Shown: positions 54,989 to 64,000 of the stretch, piece by piece
Layout of the letters: every line of letters starts with the position of its first letter
Numbering within the stretch: position 1 is the stretch's first letter
Assembly: GCF_003837865.1 (NCBI RefSeq)
Contig: NZ_RQIS01000003.1
Coordinates: forward strand, 124,001 to 188,000
Source: Paraburkholderia dinghuensis
Lineage (GTDB): Bacteria; Pseudomonadota; Gammaproteobacteria; Burkholderiales; Burkholderiaceae
DNA: 64,000 bases
Direction of reading: 5' to 3'
Program-made: the position numbers and the translations under genes
Notes under the pieces: generated by a model
The model's input: the letters and a program-made list of their open reading frames with translations, nothing else
What the model was told of the DNA's origin: nothing
The model's database searches: none

Positions 54989-55000
54989 GGAGAATCGCCC

Positions 55001-57280
55001 ATGAAGTTTCGTTTTCCCGTCGTCATCATCGACGAAGATTTCCGCTCCGAGAACATCTCGGGTTCCGGCATCCGTGCACTCGCCGAAGCGATCGAGAAAG
55101 AGGGCGCGGAAGTCCTCGGGCTGACGAGCTATGGCGACCTCACGTCGTTCGCGCAGCAGTCGAGCCGTGCGTCGTGCTTCATCCTCTCGATCGACGACGA
55201 CGAACTGCTGCCCTACGTCGACGGCGCCGATGAAGAAGCGCCCGAGCACGCGCCCGCGATCATCGCGCTGCGCGCGTTCATGGAAGCCGTGCGCCGCCGT
55301 AACGCGGACATCCCGATCTTCCTGTACGGCGAGACGCGCACCTCGCGCCATCTGCCGAACGACATCCTGCGCGAGCTGCACGGCTTCATCCACATGTTCG
55401 AGGACACGCCGGAGTTCGTCGCGCGCCATATCATCCGCGAGGCGAAGGTCTATCTCGACGCACTCTCGCCGCCGTTCTTCAAGGAGCTCGTCAAGTACGC
55501 CGACGAGGGCTCGTACTCGTGGCACTGCCCGGGCCACTCGGGCGGCGTGGCGTTCCTGAAGAACCCGCTCGGCCAGATGTTCCACCAGTTCTTCGGCGAG
55601 AACATGCTGCGCGCCGACGTCTGCAATGCCGTCGACGAACTCGGCCAGCTGCTCGATCACACGGGCCCGGTTGCGGCCTCCGAGCGCAACGCGGCGCGCA
55701 TCTTCAGCGCGGACCATGTGTTTTTCGTGACCAATGGCACCTCCACGTCGAACAAGATCGTCTGGCATGCCACGGTGGCGCCGGGCGACATCGTGCTCGT
55801 GGACCGCAACTGCCACAAGTCGATCCTGCACGCGATCACGATGACGGGCGCGATCCCCGTGTTCCTCACGCCGACGCGCAACAACTTCGGCATCATCGGC
55901 CCGATTCCGCGCGACGAGTTCAAGCCGGAGAACATCCGCAAGAAGATCGAGGCGAATCCGTTCGCGCGCGAGGCGCTCGCGAAGAACCCGAATCTGAAGC
56001 CGCGCATTCTGACGATCACGCAGAGCACATATGACGGCGTCGTCTACAACGTCGAAATGATCAAGGACCTGCTCGGCGATATGCTCGACACGCTGCACTT
56101 CGACGAAGCGTGGCTACCGCACGCCGAATTCCACGAGTTCTACCAGGACATGCATGCGATCGGCGCGGGCCGTCCGCGCACCAAGGCACTGGTGTTTGCG
56201 ACTCACTCGACACACAAGCTGCTCGCCGGCATTTCGCAGGCGTCGCAGATCGTCGTACAGGACTCCGAAAACAGTGCGTTCGACCGCCATCGCTTCAACG
56301 AAGCGTATTTGATGCACACGTCGACGAGCCCGCAGTACGCGATCATCGCGTCGTGCGACGTGGCCGCCGCGATGATGGAGGCGCCGGGCGGCCCCGCGCT
56401 CGTGGAAGAGTCGATCGCCGAGGCGCTCGACTTCCGCCGCGCGATGCGCAAGGTCGATGCCGAATACGGCGACGAGTGGTTCTTCCAGGTCTGGGGCCCC
56501 GAAGAACTGGCCGAAGAGGGCATCGGCTCGCGCGAGGACTGGATGCTGCGTCCGAACGATCACTGGCATGGCTTCGGCGCGCTCGCCGAAGGCTTCAACA
56601 TGCTCGACCCGATCAAGGCGACGATCGTCACGCCGGGCCTCGATGTCGATGGCGACTTCGGCGACACCGGCATCCCCGCTGCGATCGTGACGAAGTATCT
56701 GGCCGAGCACGGCATCATCGTGGAGAAGACGGGGCTGTACTCGTTCTTCATCATGTTCACGATCGGCATCACGAAGGGCCGCTGGAACTCGATGGTCACC
56801 GAACTCCAGCAGTTCAAGGACGACTACGACAACAACCAGCCGCTCTGGCGCGTGCTGCCCGAATTCGTCGCGCAGCATCCGATGTACGAGCGCGTCGGCC
56901 TGCGCGATCTGTGCCAGCAGATCCACAGCGTCTATCGCGCAAACGACATCGCGCGCCTCACGACCGAGATGTACCTCTCGGACATGGAGCCCGCGATGAA
57001 GCCGTCCGACGCATTCGCGAAGCTCGCGCACCGCGAAGTGGAGCGCGTGGCCATCGACGAGCTCGAAGGCCGCGTCACGTCGATCCTGCTCACGCCGTAT
57101 CCGCCGGGCATTCCGCTCCTGATTCCGGGCGAGCGCTTCAACAAGACCATCGTGAATTACCTGAAGTTCGCGCGCGAGTTCAACGAGCGCTTCCCGGGTT
57201 TCCACACGGACATCCACGGCCTCGTGGGCGAGATGGTCAACGGACGCATTGAGTATTTCGTCGATTGCGTGCGCGACTGA
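55001..57280 (+). CDS. Orn/Lys/Arg decarboxylase, large inducible type
   Basis: PLP-dependent fold-I basic amino-acid decarboxylase of 759 aa: N-terminal wing/response-regulator-like domain (residues about 1-130), PLP core, C-terminal domain (about 600-759). The Schiff-base lysine is K406 in STHKLLAGISQAS. The substrate among Arg, Lys and Orn cannot be fixed by eye; length is closest to AdiA (about 755 aa). Role may be acid resistance or polyamine synthesis. No antiporter gene adjoins it. GGAG eight bases upstream supports the ATG. Confidence 0.93.
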   Translation: MKFRFPVVIIDEDFRSENISGSGIRALAEAIEKEGAEVLGLTSYGDLTSFAQQSSRASCFILSIDDDELLPYVDGADEEAPEHAPAIIALRAFMEAVRRRNADIPIFLYGETRTSRHLPNDILRELHGFIHMFEDTPEFVARHIIREAKVYLDALSPPFFKELVKYADEGSYSWHCPGHSGGVAFLKNPLGQMFHQFFGENMLRADVCNAVDELGQLLDHTGPVAASERNAARIFSADHVFFVTNGTSTSNKIVWHATVAPGDIVLVDRNCHKSILHAITMTGAIPVFLTPTRNNFGIIGPIPRDEFKPENIRKKIEANPFAREALAKNPNLKPRILTITQSTYDGVVYNVEMIKDLLGDMLDTLHFDEAWLPHAEFHEFYQDMHAIGAGRPRTKALVFATHSTHKLLAGISQASQIVVQDSENSAFDRHRFNEAYLMHTSTSPQYAIIASCDVAAAMMEAPGGPALVEESIAEALDFRRAMRKVDAEYGDEWFFQVWGPEELAEEGIGSREDWMLRPNDHWHGFGALAEGFNMLDPIKATIVTPGLDVDGDFGDTGIPAAIVTKYLAEHGIIVEKTGLYSFFIMFTIGITKGRWNSMVTELQQFKDDYDNNQPLWRVLPEFVAQHPMYERVGLRDLCQQIHSVYRANDIARLTTEMYLSDMEPAMKPSDAFAKLAHREVERVAIDELEGRVTSILLTPYPPGIPLLIPGERFNKTIVNYLKFAREFNERFPGFHTDIHGLVGEMVNGRIEYFVDCVRD

Positions 57281-57285
57281 TAGAC

Positions 57286-57999
57286 ATGATGAGTGGCAAG
57301 ACAATGCGCGCCTGGCCGTCCTGGAGTGTGGCCGCCGCGTGGCTGATGACGGCGTGGCTGCTGGGCACTAGTCCGGCGCACGCGGAAGTGGCGGCGGCCG
57401 ATCCGATCGATACGGGCATGCGCGCGTGTTTCGCGCGCGCGGACCGTTCGTCGACGGCGGGGCAGGTGCAGTGCATGGCCGACGCGCGCGGCGCCTGGCG
57501 CAACGCGACCAACACCGCGCTCACGCAACTGCTTGCGAAGCTGCCGGCTGCGCAGCAAAAGCGCTGGCAGGTGAGCCAGCAGCGCTGGGACGCGTGGCGC
57601 GAGGCCGATGACACGATGCTCGGCGCCGCGTTCGCATCCACGAGCGGATCGGCCTATCAACTCTACGAAGCGGATATGCGTCTGCAGCCGGTGCGCGATC
57701 GTGCGCTCGCGCTGCGCGCGCAGGCCGCGACACTTGCGGCGGGAGACGCGCCGCGTGCGCGCCCCTGTTCGGCGGACGCGCACTGCGAGCACGCGAGTTA
57801 CGACCTCGATCGCTATTACCGCAAGCTCTACGCGCGCACGCCGATACGCGCGCGGCCCACGGTCGTGCACGCACAATCCGCATGGCGTGCGTATCGCGAC
57901 GCTACCACACCGCTCATCGACGAGCACGCGCGGCTCGATTTGCTCGGTGCGCGGCTCGCGACGCTCAAGCGGCTTTCGGAGACGGTGGGGAATCGCTAG
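57286..57999 (+). CDS. LprI/DUF1311-like secreted protein
   Basis: A 237 aa protein with a signal peptide ending at SPAHA-E and a domain with paired Cys residues (MRACFARADRSSTAGQVQCMADARGAWR) as in the LprI/DUF1311 family, members of which inhibit lysozyme or are uncharacterised. A second DUF1311-like half may begin around CSADAHCEHASYDLDRYYRKLYA. Start choice among ATGs at 57286, 57289 and 57304 is open. Begins 5 bp after the decarboxylase stop. Confidence 0.75.
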   Translation: MMSGKTMRAWPSWSVAAAWLMTAWLLGTSPAHAEVAAADPIDTGMRACFARADRSSTAGQVQCMADARGAWRNATNTALTQLLAKLPAAQQKRWQVSQQRWDAWREADDTMLGAAFASTSGSAYQLYEADMRLQPVRDRALALRAQAATLAAGDAPRARPCSADAHCEHASYDLDRYYRKLYARTPIRARPTVVHAQSAWRAYRDATTPLIDEHARLDLLGARLATLKRLSETVGNR

Positions 58000-58018
58000 A
58001 AACCCGTGCCAACCCCAC

Positions 58019-58942
58019 TCAGTCGATGATGAAATCCTCGGCTGCGCGCACGGGCAGCGTCGTGGAGTCGCCGAGGAGGTCGTGCAACGCGGCTTCGATC
58101 TGCGTCGACATTGCCGTGAGCGCCAGGTCGTTATCCTCGGTGCCGAACGGATCCTCGATCTGCGAGGCGATTGCTTCGTGCGCCATGAACGCGTAGGCGA
58201 CGAACACCGCGAAAATCGGCGTCAACGGTCCGATGCTTTCCACGAGACCAAACGGCAGCGTGGCGCAGAAGAAGTACACGGTCCGGTGGATCATCACCGT
58301 GTACGCGAACGGCAGCGGCGTCGAGGCAATGCGCTCGCAGCCGCCGATCACATCCGATAGTCCATTCAGATTGCGCTCGAATGCGAGCACGGCCCAGCCG
58401 TCAAGGCGGCCCTGGCGTGCCTCGTTGCGCACCCATTCCGAGGCGCAGACGAGCAGCGTCGCCGGGCGAAAGCGTGAGGCCATCACGCGATCGAGCAACG
58501 CGGGCGGCAGGTGATTCGCGAGATCGTCACGCGGGTCCGACTGGCGCAACTGATGGCGCAACGCGTGCGGCAGCGCGCAGAGCAGATTGACGAGTTCGCG
58601 CGCACGCTTGCGGCTGTCGTCGCCGCCGGTGGTGAGCGTCAGCGCTTCGCGCGTGAGCGAGCGCGACTCGTTGAGCAACTGGCCCCACAGCTTGCGGCCC
58701 TCCCAGTAGCGATCGTAGCTGGCGCTGTTGCGAAAGCCGAGGAACACCGCAAGCGCGATGCCGATCAGCGAGAACGGCACGGTGCTCAGGTTGACGGTGA
58801 ACTTGATGATGTGATCGTGCGCCGCCACGGCGATGATCGACACGCACAGCACTAGGAAGAGCCGGGGCAGCAACTGCGGAAGCACGGAGCCGCGCCACGC
58901 AAGCAGCATCCGGAACCAGTGGAGGTGAGGGCGGACGATCAT
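58019..58942 (-). CDS. bestrophin-family anion channel
   Basis: Inner-membrane protein of 307 aa in the bestrophin/RFP-TM (YneE) family. The N-terminal RPHLHWFRMLLAWRGSVL leads into the first helices. GFRNSASYDRYWEGRKLWGQLLNESRSL is the family signature, and EDPFGTEDNDLAL is the conserved acidic stretch near the C-terminus. Bacterial members form pentameric channels. Convergent with the LprI-like gene. Confidence 0.92.
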   Translation of the reverse strand: MIVRPHLHWFRMLLAWRGSVLPQLLPRLFLVLCVSIIAVAAHDHIIKFTVNLSTVPFSLIGIALAVFLGFRNSASYDRYWEGRKLWGQLLNESRSLTREALTLTTGGDDSRKRARELVNLLCALPHALRHQLRQSDPRDDLANHLPPALLDRVMASRFRPATLLVCASEWVRNEARQGRLDGWAVLAFERNLNGLSDVIGGCERIASTPLPFAYTVMIHRTVYFFCATLPFGLVESIGPLTPIFAVFVAYAFMAHEAIASQIEDPFGTEDNDLALTAMSTQIEAALHDLLGDSTTLPVRAAEDFIID

Positions 58943-59073
58943 CGGGGCATGAAGGTCGGACGGGAATCAAGCCAGCTCGGCTGGCTGGGAGGGCGGCTTG
59001 TGAACGGCGCTGCCCGTGGGGTGGCGCTCATCGTATGCGACACGGCGTCTATCACCGCGCCGCATACGTAACG

Positions 59074-59118
59074 AGCGCAATAAGCGCAATAAGTGCGACA
59101 AGCGCAATAAGTAAAATA
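59074..59118. repeat. 9-bp tandem repeat, five copies
   Basis: AGCGCAATA, AGCGCAATA, AGTGCGACA, AGCGCAATA, AGTAAAATA in register, ending 9 bp before the argH stop codon region. Confidence 0.8.
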
Positions 59119-59127
59119 ATCAAGGCG

Positions 59128-60537
59128 TTACTTGACGAGCGCCGCGCGCGCCGCCGCGATGGCCGCGCGAACCTGCTCCGGCGCGGTGCCGCCCGGATGG
59201 TTACGCGCTGCGACCGAACCGTCGAGCGTCAGCACTTCGAACACATCCTCACCGAGCAGATGCGAAACCGCCGGCAGCTCGCGGCGCATCTCGTCGAGCG
59301 TCAGGTCCGCGAGATCGCAGTTGCGATCCACGCAGATGCGCACCGCGTGCGCGACGGCTTCGTGCGCGTCGCGGAACGGCAGGCCCTTCTTCACGAGGTA
59401 GTCGGCGAGATCGGTGGCCGTCGAGAAGCCTTGCAGCGCCGCCGCGCGCATCGCGCTGGCCTTTACGCTGATGCCCGCGACCATTTCAGCGAAGATGCGC
59501 AGCGTGTCCGCGACCGTATCGACGGTGTCGAACAGCGGCTCCTTGTCTTCCTGGTTGTCCTTGTTGTACGCGAGCGGCTGGCCCTTCATCAGCGTGAGGA
59601 GCGCCATCAGATGGCCGTTCACGCGGCCCGTCTTGCCACGCGCAAGTTCGGGGACGTCCGGGTTCTTCTTCTGCGGCATGATCGACGAGCCGGTGCAGAA
59701 GCGGTCGGCCAGATCGATGAAGCCGACGCGCGGGCTCATCCACAGCACCAGCTCTTCCGAGAAACGCGAGACGTGCGTCATCACGAGCGCTGCGGCGGCT
59801 GTGAATTCGATCGCGAAGTCGCGGTCGGAGACGGCGTCGAGCGAGTTCGCGCAGATGCCGTCGAAGCCGAGCGTCTTCGCCACCGCGAAGCGGTCGATCG
59901 GGTAGCTCGTGCCCGCGAGCGCCGCCGCGCCGAGCGGCAGGCGGTTCACGCGCTTGCGGCAGTCGACCATGCGCTCGCTGTCGCGCGTGAACATTTCGAC
60001 GTAGGCGAGCAGGTGATGGCCGAACGTGACCGGCTGCGCGACCTGGAGGTGCGTGAATCCGGGCATGATCGTGTCGGCGTGCTGGTCAGCCAGGTCGATG
60101 AGCGCGGTGCGGAGATCGCCGAGCAGGCCGCCGATGCGGTCGATTTCGCCGCGCAGCCACAGGCGGATATCGGTCGCGACCTGGTCGTTGCGCGAGCGGC
60201 CCGTATGCAGGCGCTTGCCCGCATCGCCGATCAGCGCGGTCAGGCGCGCTTCGATGTTCAGGTGCACGTCTTCCAGGTCGAGCTTCCATTCGAATTCGCC
60301 ACGCTCGATTTCACCCTTGATTTGCTCCATGCCGCGCTGGATGGCGGCGAGATCGTCGGTGGCGATGATCTTCTGCGCGGCCAGCATCGAAGCGTGCGCG
60401 AGCGAGCCCTCGATATCGACGAGCGCGAGACGCTTGTCGAAGAAGACCGACGACGTGTAGCGCTTGACCAGCTCCGACATGGGTTCGGAGAAGCGAGCCG
60501 ACCAGGCTTCGCCTTTTTTGTGCAGTTGGGACGTCAT
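59128..60537 (-). CDS. argH: argininosuccinate lyase
   Basis: Last enzyme of arginine synthesis, splitting argininosuccinate. It is 469 aa. The fumarase/aspartase superfamily signature [15 protein letters not shown] is near residue 285, and [13 protein letters not shown] and TSYPIDR are family blocks. ATG at 60537 gives the normal N-terminus ([11 protein letters not shown]); the frame runs upstream to 60759 in a Pro/Arg-rich shadow. Confidence 0.97.
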   Translation of the reverse strand: MTSQLHKKGEAWSARFSEPMSELVKRYTSSVFFDKRLALVDIEGSLAHASMLAAQKIIATDDLAAIQRGMEQIKGEIERGEFEWKLDLEDVHLNIEARLTALIGDAGKRLHTGRSRNDQVATDIRLWLRGEIDRIGGLLGDLRTALIDLADQHADTIMPGFTHLQVAQPVTFGHHLLAYVEMFTRDSERMVDCRKRVNRLPLGAAALAGTSYPIDRFAVAKTLGFDGICANSLDAVSDRDFAIEFTAAAALVMTHVSRFSEELVLWMSPRVGFIDLADRFCTGSSIMPQKKNPDVPELARGKTGRVNGHLMALLTLMKGQPLAYNKDNQEDKEPLFDTVDTVADTLRIFAEMVAGISVKASAMRAAALQGFSTATDLADYLVKKGLPFRDAHEAVAHAVRICVDRNCDLADLTLDEMRRELPAVSHLLGEDVFEVLTLDGSVAARNHPGGTAPEQVRAAIAAARAALVK

Positions 60538-60767
60538 GGTGTTGAGCGGTGAGCGGTGGGAAGGTTTGCCCCGCGGCCAGGCCGCACTTGCCTCAAGCGA
60601 TGAGCGGCGGCGCACGACGGGAAAGGCCTCGATTTTACCATCGGCGGCGATACGGGCTGGCGCTCGCGGTGCTACTGGCGCGGATCGCACGGAGGCGGCA
60701 ACGCGCGTCATGCCCGGTGCCCCCGCCTGCGCGGAGGGGCGCGATGTGCCTCGCGCCAACGCGGCGA

Positions 60768-61598
60768 TCAGAGCCGCACCAGCACCACGAGCTTCAGATC
60801 CTCGCGGTGCGCGGGTTTGAACGTGATCTGATCATAGGCAACGCGGCCGTGGCGCGGGTGATTGAACTCGCGCCGCCCGCCTTCGCGCTCGAATACGTCC
60901 TGTGAAGCCCAGAAGCGCGCGAATTCGTCGCTCGCAGCGATCAGTGAGTCGATCAGCGCGCGTGTGGGTGCGTCGTTAAGGTGCCGGATCGAATCGGCGC
61001 GGAATTCGGCGGCAAGGCGCCGCGCGCGCGTTTCCCAGTCGACGATCAGTTCACGCGCGAGCGGCTCGGTGAACGTGAAGCGCAGCAGATTGCGGTCGTT
61101 CCCGGCGTCGAGCCAGCCTGTGAACAGATCGGCTGCGTGCGCGTTCCAGGCGAGCGCCGTCCACTGGCGGTCGAGCACGTAGGCGGGCGCGTCGACGAGT
61201 TGAACCGTCCGCAGCAGCGTGGCGGGGGCGTCGGTGGCGTTGGCCTGATCGGGCTCGGCGGGATCGCGCTGCGCGGCCAGTTCGAACAGATACGCGCGCT
61301 CGGCGCGCGAAAGCTGCAGCGCGACGGCGATGCGCGCGAGCGCATCCGCCGACGCCGACACCGGCCGCCCTTGCTCGATCCACGTGTACCAGGTCGGGCT
61401 GACACCGCACAGCTGGGCGACTTCCTCGCGGCGCAGGCCCGGCGTGCGACGGCGCGGGCCCGGCGACAGGCCGACCGCCGCGGGCGTCAGGCGCTCGCGA
61501 TGGGCGCGGATGAACTCGCCGAGCGCGTGCGCGGGCGTGGTGTCGAGCGGGCTGGCCGACGGGGAGTCGGATGCGGATTCGGGGGCGGCGTGGCGCAT
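60768..61598 (-). CDS. XRE-type regulator with MmyB-like ligand domain
   Basis: A 276 aa regulator. HTH of about residues 25-90 ([41 protein letters not shown] is the hallmark), then the MmyB-like sensor domain (about 110-276, [34 protein letters not shown]). MmyB domains are thought to bind fatty acids. Divergent from a methyltransferase over a palindrome that covers both promoters. Confidence 0.92.
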   Translation of the reverse strand: MRHAAPESASDSPSASPLDTTPAHALGEFIRAHRERLTPAAVGLSPGPRRRTPGLRREEVAQLCGVSPTWYTWIEQGRPVSASADALARIAVALQLSRAERAYLFELAAQRDPAEPDQANATDAPATLLRTVQLVDAPAYVLDRQWTALAWNAHAADLFTGWLDAGNDRNLLRFTFTEPLARELIVDWETRARRLAAEFRADSIRHLNDAPTRALIDSLIAASDEFARFWASQDVFEREGGRREFNHPRHGRVAYDQITFKPAHREDLKLVVLVRL

Positions 61599-61640
61599 GA
61601 GTCTTTGACGGGTGCTGGAGATACCAGAATATCTGCTTAA

Positions 61641-61656
61641 CTTGTACTGGTACAAG
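61641..61656. promoter_or_regulatory. palindromic operator CTTGTACTGGTACAAG
   Basis: Perfect 7-bp arms around TG. Each arm supplies a TTGTAC that can act as -35: rightward with TATTGT at 61665-61670 after 17 bp; leftward with GATATT (minus strand, about 61634-61629) after 16 bp. A second imperfect symmetry AGATA/TATCT flanks it at 61619-61634. Confidence 0.7.
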
Positions 61657-61828
61657 CGGGACCTTATTGTAGCGACTGACGCGGCGAACGGGCAGCCGCG
61701 CCAGCCGCCCGGCGAACCGACGCCATACGCCGTTCGAAGCGCGACGGCGCCATGGCGCCCCACATCACAGACATCCCGGTAGTGTGTCGCCCGAGCGGGC
61801 GGTATGCAGGCTGGGAGAGGAGCATCCG

Positions 61829-62593
61829 ATGAAACATCACGACCAGGTTGCCGACGCGTTCGGCACGTCAGCCGCCGCTTATCTCACGAGCGCGGTCCAT
61901 GCGACCGGCGCCGATCTGGAGAATCTCGCCGCGACTTTCGCGGCGACCTGCGGTAACGCGACGGTGCTGGACATGGGTTGCGGCGCAGGCCATGCGAGCT
62001 TTGCGGTGGCGCCGCACGTGCGCGAAGTGGTGGGCTACGACATCGCCGCGCAGATGCTCGCCACGGTCGACGCCGCCGCGAAGGAGCGTGGACTCGCCAC
62101 GATCCGCACGCAACAGGGCGCCGCTGAAACGCTGCCCTTCGCCGATGCCTCGTTCGACTGGGCGATCAGCCGCATGAGCGCGCACCACTGGCGCGACGTG
62201 CCGAAGGCGCTTGCCGAGGTGCATCGCGTGCTGAAGAAGGGCGGGCGGCTGAAATTCATCGATATCGCGGGCATCGACGATCCGCTCTACGACACGCATA
62301 TTCAGGCGATCGAGGTGCTGCGCGATGCATCACATATCCGCGACTATCGCGCCGACGAGTGGGTCGCCATGCTCGACGCCGCAGGCTTCGACGCGACGGT
62401 CACGCAGCGCTGGCGCATCGGCATCGAATTCGACGCGTGGGTCGCGCGCATGCGCACGAGCGCGGAACGGGTGACGGCGATCCGCTCGATGTGGGAGCGC
62501 GCGCCCGACGAAGTGCGCCAGTACTTCGACGTGCAGCGCGACGGTTCCTTCAAGCTCGACGCGCTGATGATCGAGGCGACGCGGCGCGATTAA
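61829..62593 (+). CDS. class I SAM-dependent methyltransferase
   Basis: A 254 aa UbiE/COQ5-like methyltransferase. Motif I VLDMGCGAGHASFAVA near residue 47, then TLPFADASFDWAISRMSAHHW and the HRVLKKGGRLKFIDIAG post-motif. Substrate unknown. AGAGGAG upstream supports ATG at 61829; the frame start at 61784 precedes that site. Probably regulated by the divergent MmyB-like protein. Confidence 0.9.
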   Translation: MKHHDQVADAFGTSAAAYLTSAVHATGADLENLAATFAATCGNATVLDMGCGAGHASFAVAPHVREVVGYDIAAQMLATVDAAAKERGLATIRTQQGAAETLPFADASFDWAISRMSAHHWRDVPKALAEVHRVLKKGGRLKFIDIAGIDDPLYDTHIQAIEVLRDASHIRDYRADEWVAMLDAAGFDATVTQRWRIGIEFDAWVARMRTSAERVTAIRSMWERAPDEVRQYFDVQRDGSFKLDALMIEATRRD

Positions 62594-62605
62594 GCGCTGC
62601 GCAAC

Positions 62606-62646
62606 AAAAAGCGGCGTCGTGCCGCTCAGGGCACGACGCCGTTTTT
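62606..62646. terminator. bidirectional terminator between methyltransferase and ppc
   Basis: CGGCGTCGTGCC/GGCACGACGCCG stem of 12 bp with a five-A run on the left and five-T run on the right. Confidence 0.9.
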
Positions 62647-62684
62647 GCTGGCGCGGTAGTTCGACCCCTACCGCAGCCGAGCGA

Positions 62685-64000
62685 TCAACCGGTGTTCCGC
62701 AACCCCGCCGCGATTCCGTTGATCGTCAGATGCAGACCGCGCTGCACGCGCGGACTCGGGTCCCCTGCGCGATAACGCTTGATCAGTTCCACCTGAAGGT
62801 GGTTGAGCGGATCGAGATAGGGGAAGCGGTTCTTGATCGAACGCGCGAGCAGAGGGTTATCGGCGAGGCGGCCGCTTGCGCCCGTGATCTCGTCGAGCAC
62901 TTTGGTCGTGCGCTCCCATTCCGCGACGATGCGCTCGAACACATGCTTGCGCAGCTTCTTGTCGGCCACGAGTTGTGCGTATCGCGATGCCACGGCGAGG
63001 TCCGTCTTCGCGAGCGTCATGTCCATGTTCGACAGCAGGTTCGAGAAGAACGGCCACGTCTTGTACATCTTCCTGAACATCGCGAGACGGCGTGCGCGCT
63101 CGGCGTCGCTGCCGGCCTCGTCGAGATACGACGCTACCGCGCTGCCGAAGCCATACCAGCCCGTGAGCAGGAGACGGCACTGGCCCCACGAGAAGCCCCA
63201 CGGAATCGCGCGCAGGTCGTCGATCTTGCGGTTCTTCGGATCCTGCAGCTTGCGCGACGCGGGCCGGCTGCCGATGTTCAGTTCCGCGATCTCGGTGATC
63301 GGCGTGGACGAGAAAAAGTAGTCGGTGAAGCCGGGCGTCTCGTACACGAGCGAGCGGTAGGCGGCCATCGCCGCATCCGAGAGCTGCTGCATCGTCGCTT
63401 CGAACGCGCCCAGTTGATCCGGCGCGCCCTTGGCCGTGTCGCCTGTAGCGTCTCCGCCGGGAAGCAGCGTCGCTTCGAGCGTCGCGGCGATCACCGTCTC
63501 CAGATTGCGACGGCCGATCTCCGGGTTGCCGAACTTGCTCGCAATGACCTCACCCTGCTCGGTCAGGCGGATCTGGCCATCGACTGTGCCTGGCGGCTGC
63601 GAAAGAATCGCGTTGTAGGTCGGGCCGCCTCCGCGCCCCACCGTGCCGCCACGGCCGTGGAAGAGCCGCAGCCGGATGCCGCGCTCGCGAAAGAGCGCGA
63701 CGAGCGCGAGTTCGGCGCGGTACAGCTCCCAGTTCGACGTGAGGAAGCCACCGTCCTTGTTGCTGTCCGAGTAGCCGAGCATGATTTCCTGCTCGTTGCC
63801 CTGGTGCTCGACGAGTCCGTCGATGCCCGGCAGCGCGAGCAGGTCGCGCATTATGTGCGGGGCGTTGCGCAGGTCGGGGATCGTCTCGAAGAGCGGGATC
63901 ACCATGAGCGCGGCCTGTGCGGGATCGTCGGCGTGGCCGAGACGCCCGCTGAACAGGCCGGTTTCCTTCTGCAGGAGCATCACTTCGAGCAGGTCCGAGA
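62685..64000 (-). CDS. ppc: phosphoenolpyruvate carboxylase (C-terminal part, cut by window)
   Basis: Anaplerotic enzyme making oxaloacetate from PEP and bicarbonate. About 438 C-terminal residues are visible of a family of about 900-1000 aa. The frame runs off the right edge ([14 protein letters not shown]), so the ATG at 63983 is internal. Seen: [13 protein letters not shown] loop, [13 protein letters not shown], and the terminal [11 protein letters not shown], which is the usual C-terminus. Confidence 0.96.
   Translation of the reverse strand, partial: SDLLEVMLLQKETGLFSGRLGHADDPAQAALMVIPLFETIPDLRNAPHIMRDLLALPGIDGLVEHQGNEQEIMLGYSDSNKDGGFLTSNWELYRAELALVALFRERGIRLRLFHGRGGTVGRGGGPTYNAILSQPPGTVDGQIRLTEQGEVIASKFGNPEIGRRNLETVIAATLEATLLPGGDATGDTAKGAPDQLGAFEATMQQLSDAAMAAYRSLVYETPGFTDYFFSSTPITEIAELNIGSRPASRKLQDPKNRKIDDLRAIPWGFSWGQCRLLLTGWYGFGSAVASYLDEAGSDAERARRLAMFRKMYKTWPFFSNLLSNMDMTLAKTDLAVASRYAQLVADKKLRKHVFERIVAEWERTTKVLDEITGASGRLADNPLLARSIKNRFPYLDPLNHLQVELIKRYRAGDPSPRVQRGLHLTINGIAAGLRNTG

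Overview
The window is GC-rich and almost entirely coding. Its gene content and gene orders are typical of the main chromosome of a Burkholderiaceae member (Paraburkholderia/Caballeronia/Burkholderia type): cysHDN-cobA, lptG-lptF/pepA/holC/DUF2486, EVE protein-6S RNA-zapA-zapB, panD-panC, scpA-DUF3460, tamA-tamB and Mrp-dcd. The species assignment is an inference from protein families and synteny. The window opens inside cysH and closes inside ppc.

Layout. 1-3.9 kb: sulfate assimilation through an Fe-S APS reductase, ATP sulfurylase CysDN and siroheme methyltransferase. 4.3-9.8 kb: a tightly overlapping five-gene operon (GT-C glycosyltransferase, HAD-UbiA fusion, DprE1-like oxidase, DprE2-like reductase, GtrA). 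It looks like a complete route to, and use of, polyprenyl-phosphoryl-D-arabinofuranose, a pathway best known from mycobacteria. This is the most interesting system here. 9.9-15.6 kb: CbiX chelatase, LPS exporter permeases LptG/LptF, PepA, HolC, a DUF2486-like protein and a cytochrome c. 15.7-18.5 kb: a short-type ilvD divergent from a LysR regulator across a perfect 11-bp inverted repeat. 18.7-22.4 kb: lgt, a SIMPL protein, an EVE protein, 6S RNA and zapA-zapB. 22.4-29.0 kb: a B12 uptake/salvage cluster (btuC, btuD, cobT, cobS, cobC, btuF, cobU) without btuB and without a recognisable cobalamin riboswitch. 29-40 kb: thioesterase, orphan ParA, panD, panC, scpA, DUF3460 and the TamA/TamB pair.

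40.1-48.8 kb looks more accessory. It holds a VOC protein, a complete NO-detoxification module (norR divergent from norV-norW, with three NorR sites and a sigma-54 promoter), a second long-type ilvD, an IS5-like MITE with perfect terminal repeats and target duplication, and an unrecognised gene with weak resemblance to AbiGi/DarT-type proteins. 48.8-64 kb returns to the core: metG, an OmpA-like lipoprotein, Mrp/ApbC, a SodC-like lipoprotein that has lost most metal ligands, dcd, a basic amino-acid decarboxylase behind a leader with two hairpins, an LprI-like protein, a bestrophin, argH, an MmyB-like regulator divergent from a methyltransferase across a palindromic operator, and the end of ppc.

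Several regulatory and structural elements are readable directly: intrinsic terminators, operators, 6S RNA, and short tandem repeats of 5, 9, 11 and 12 bp. No tRNA, rRNA, CRISPR array or intact insertion sequence was recognised.
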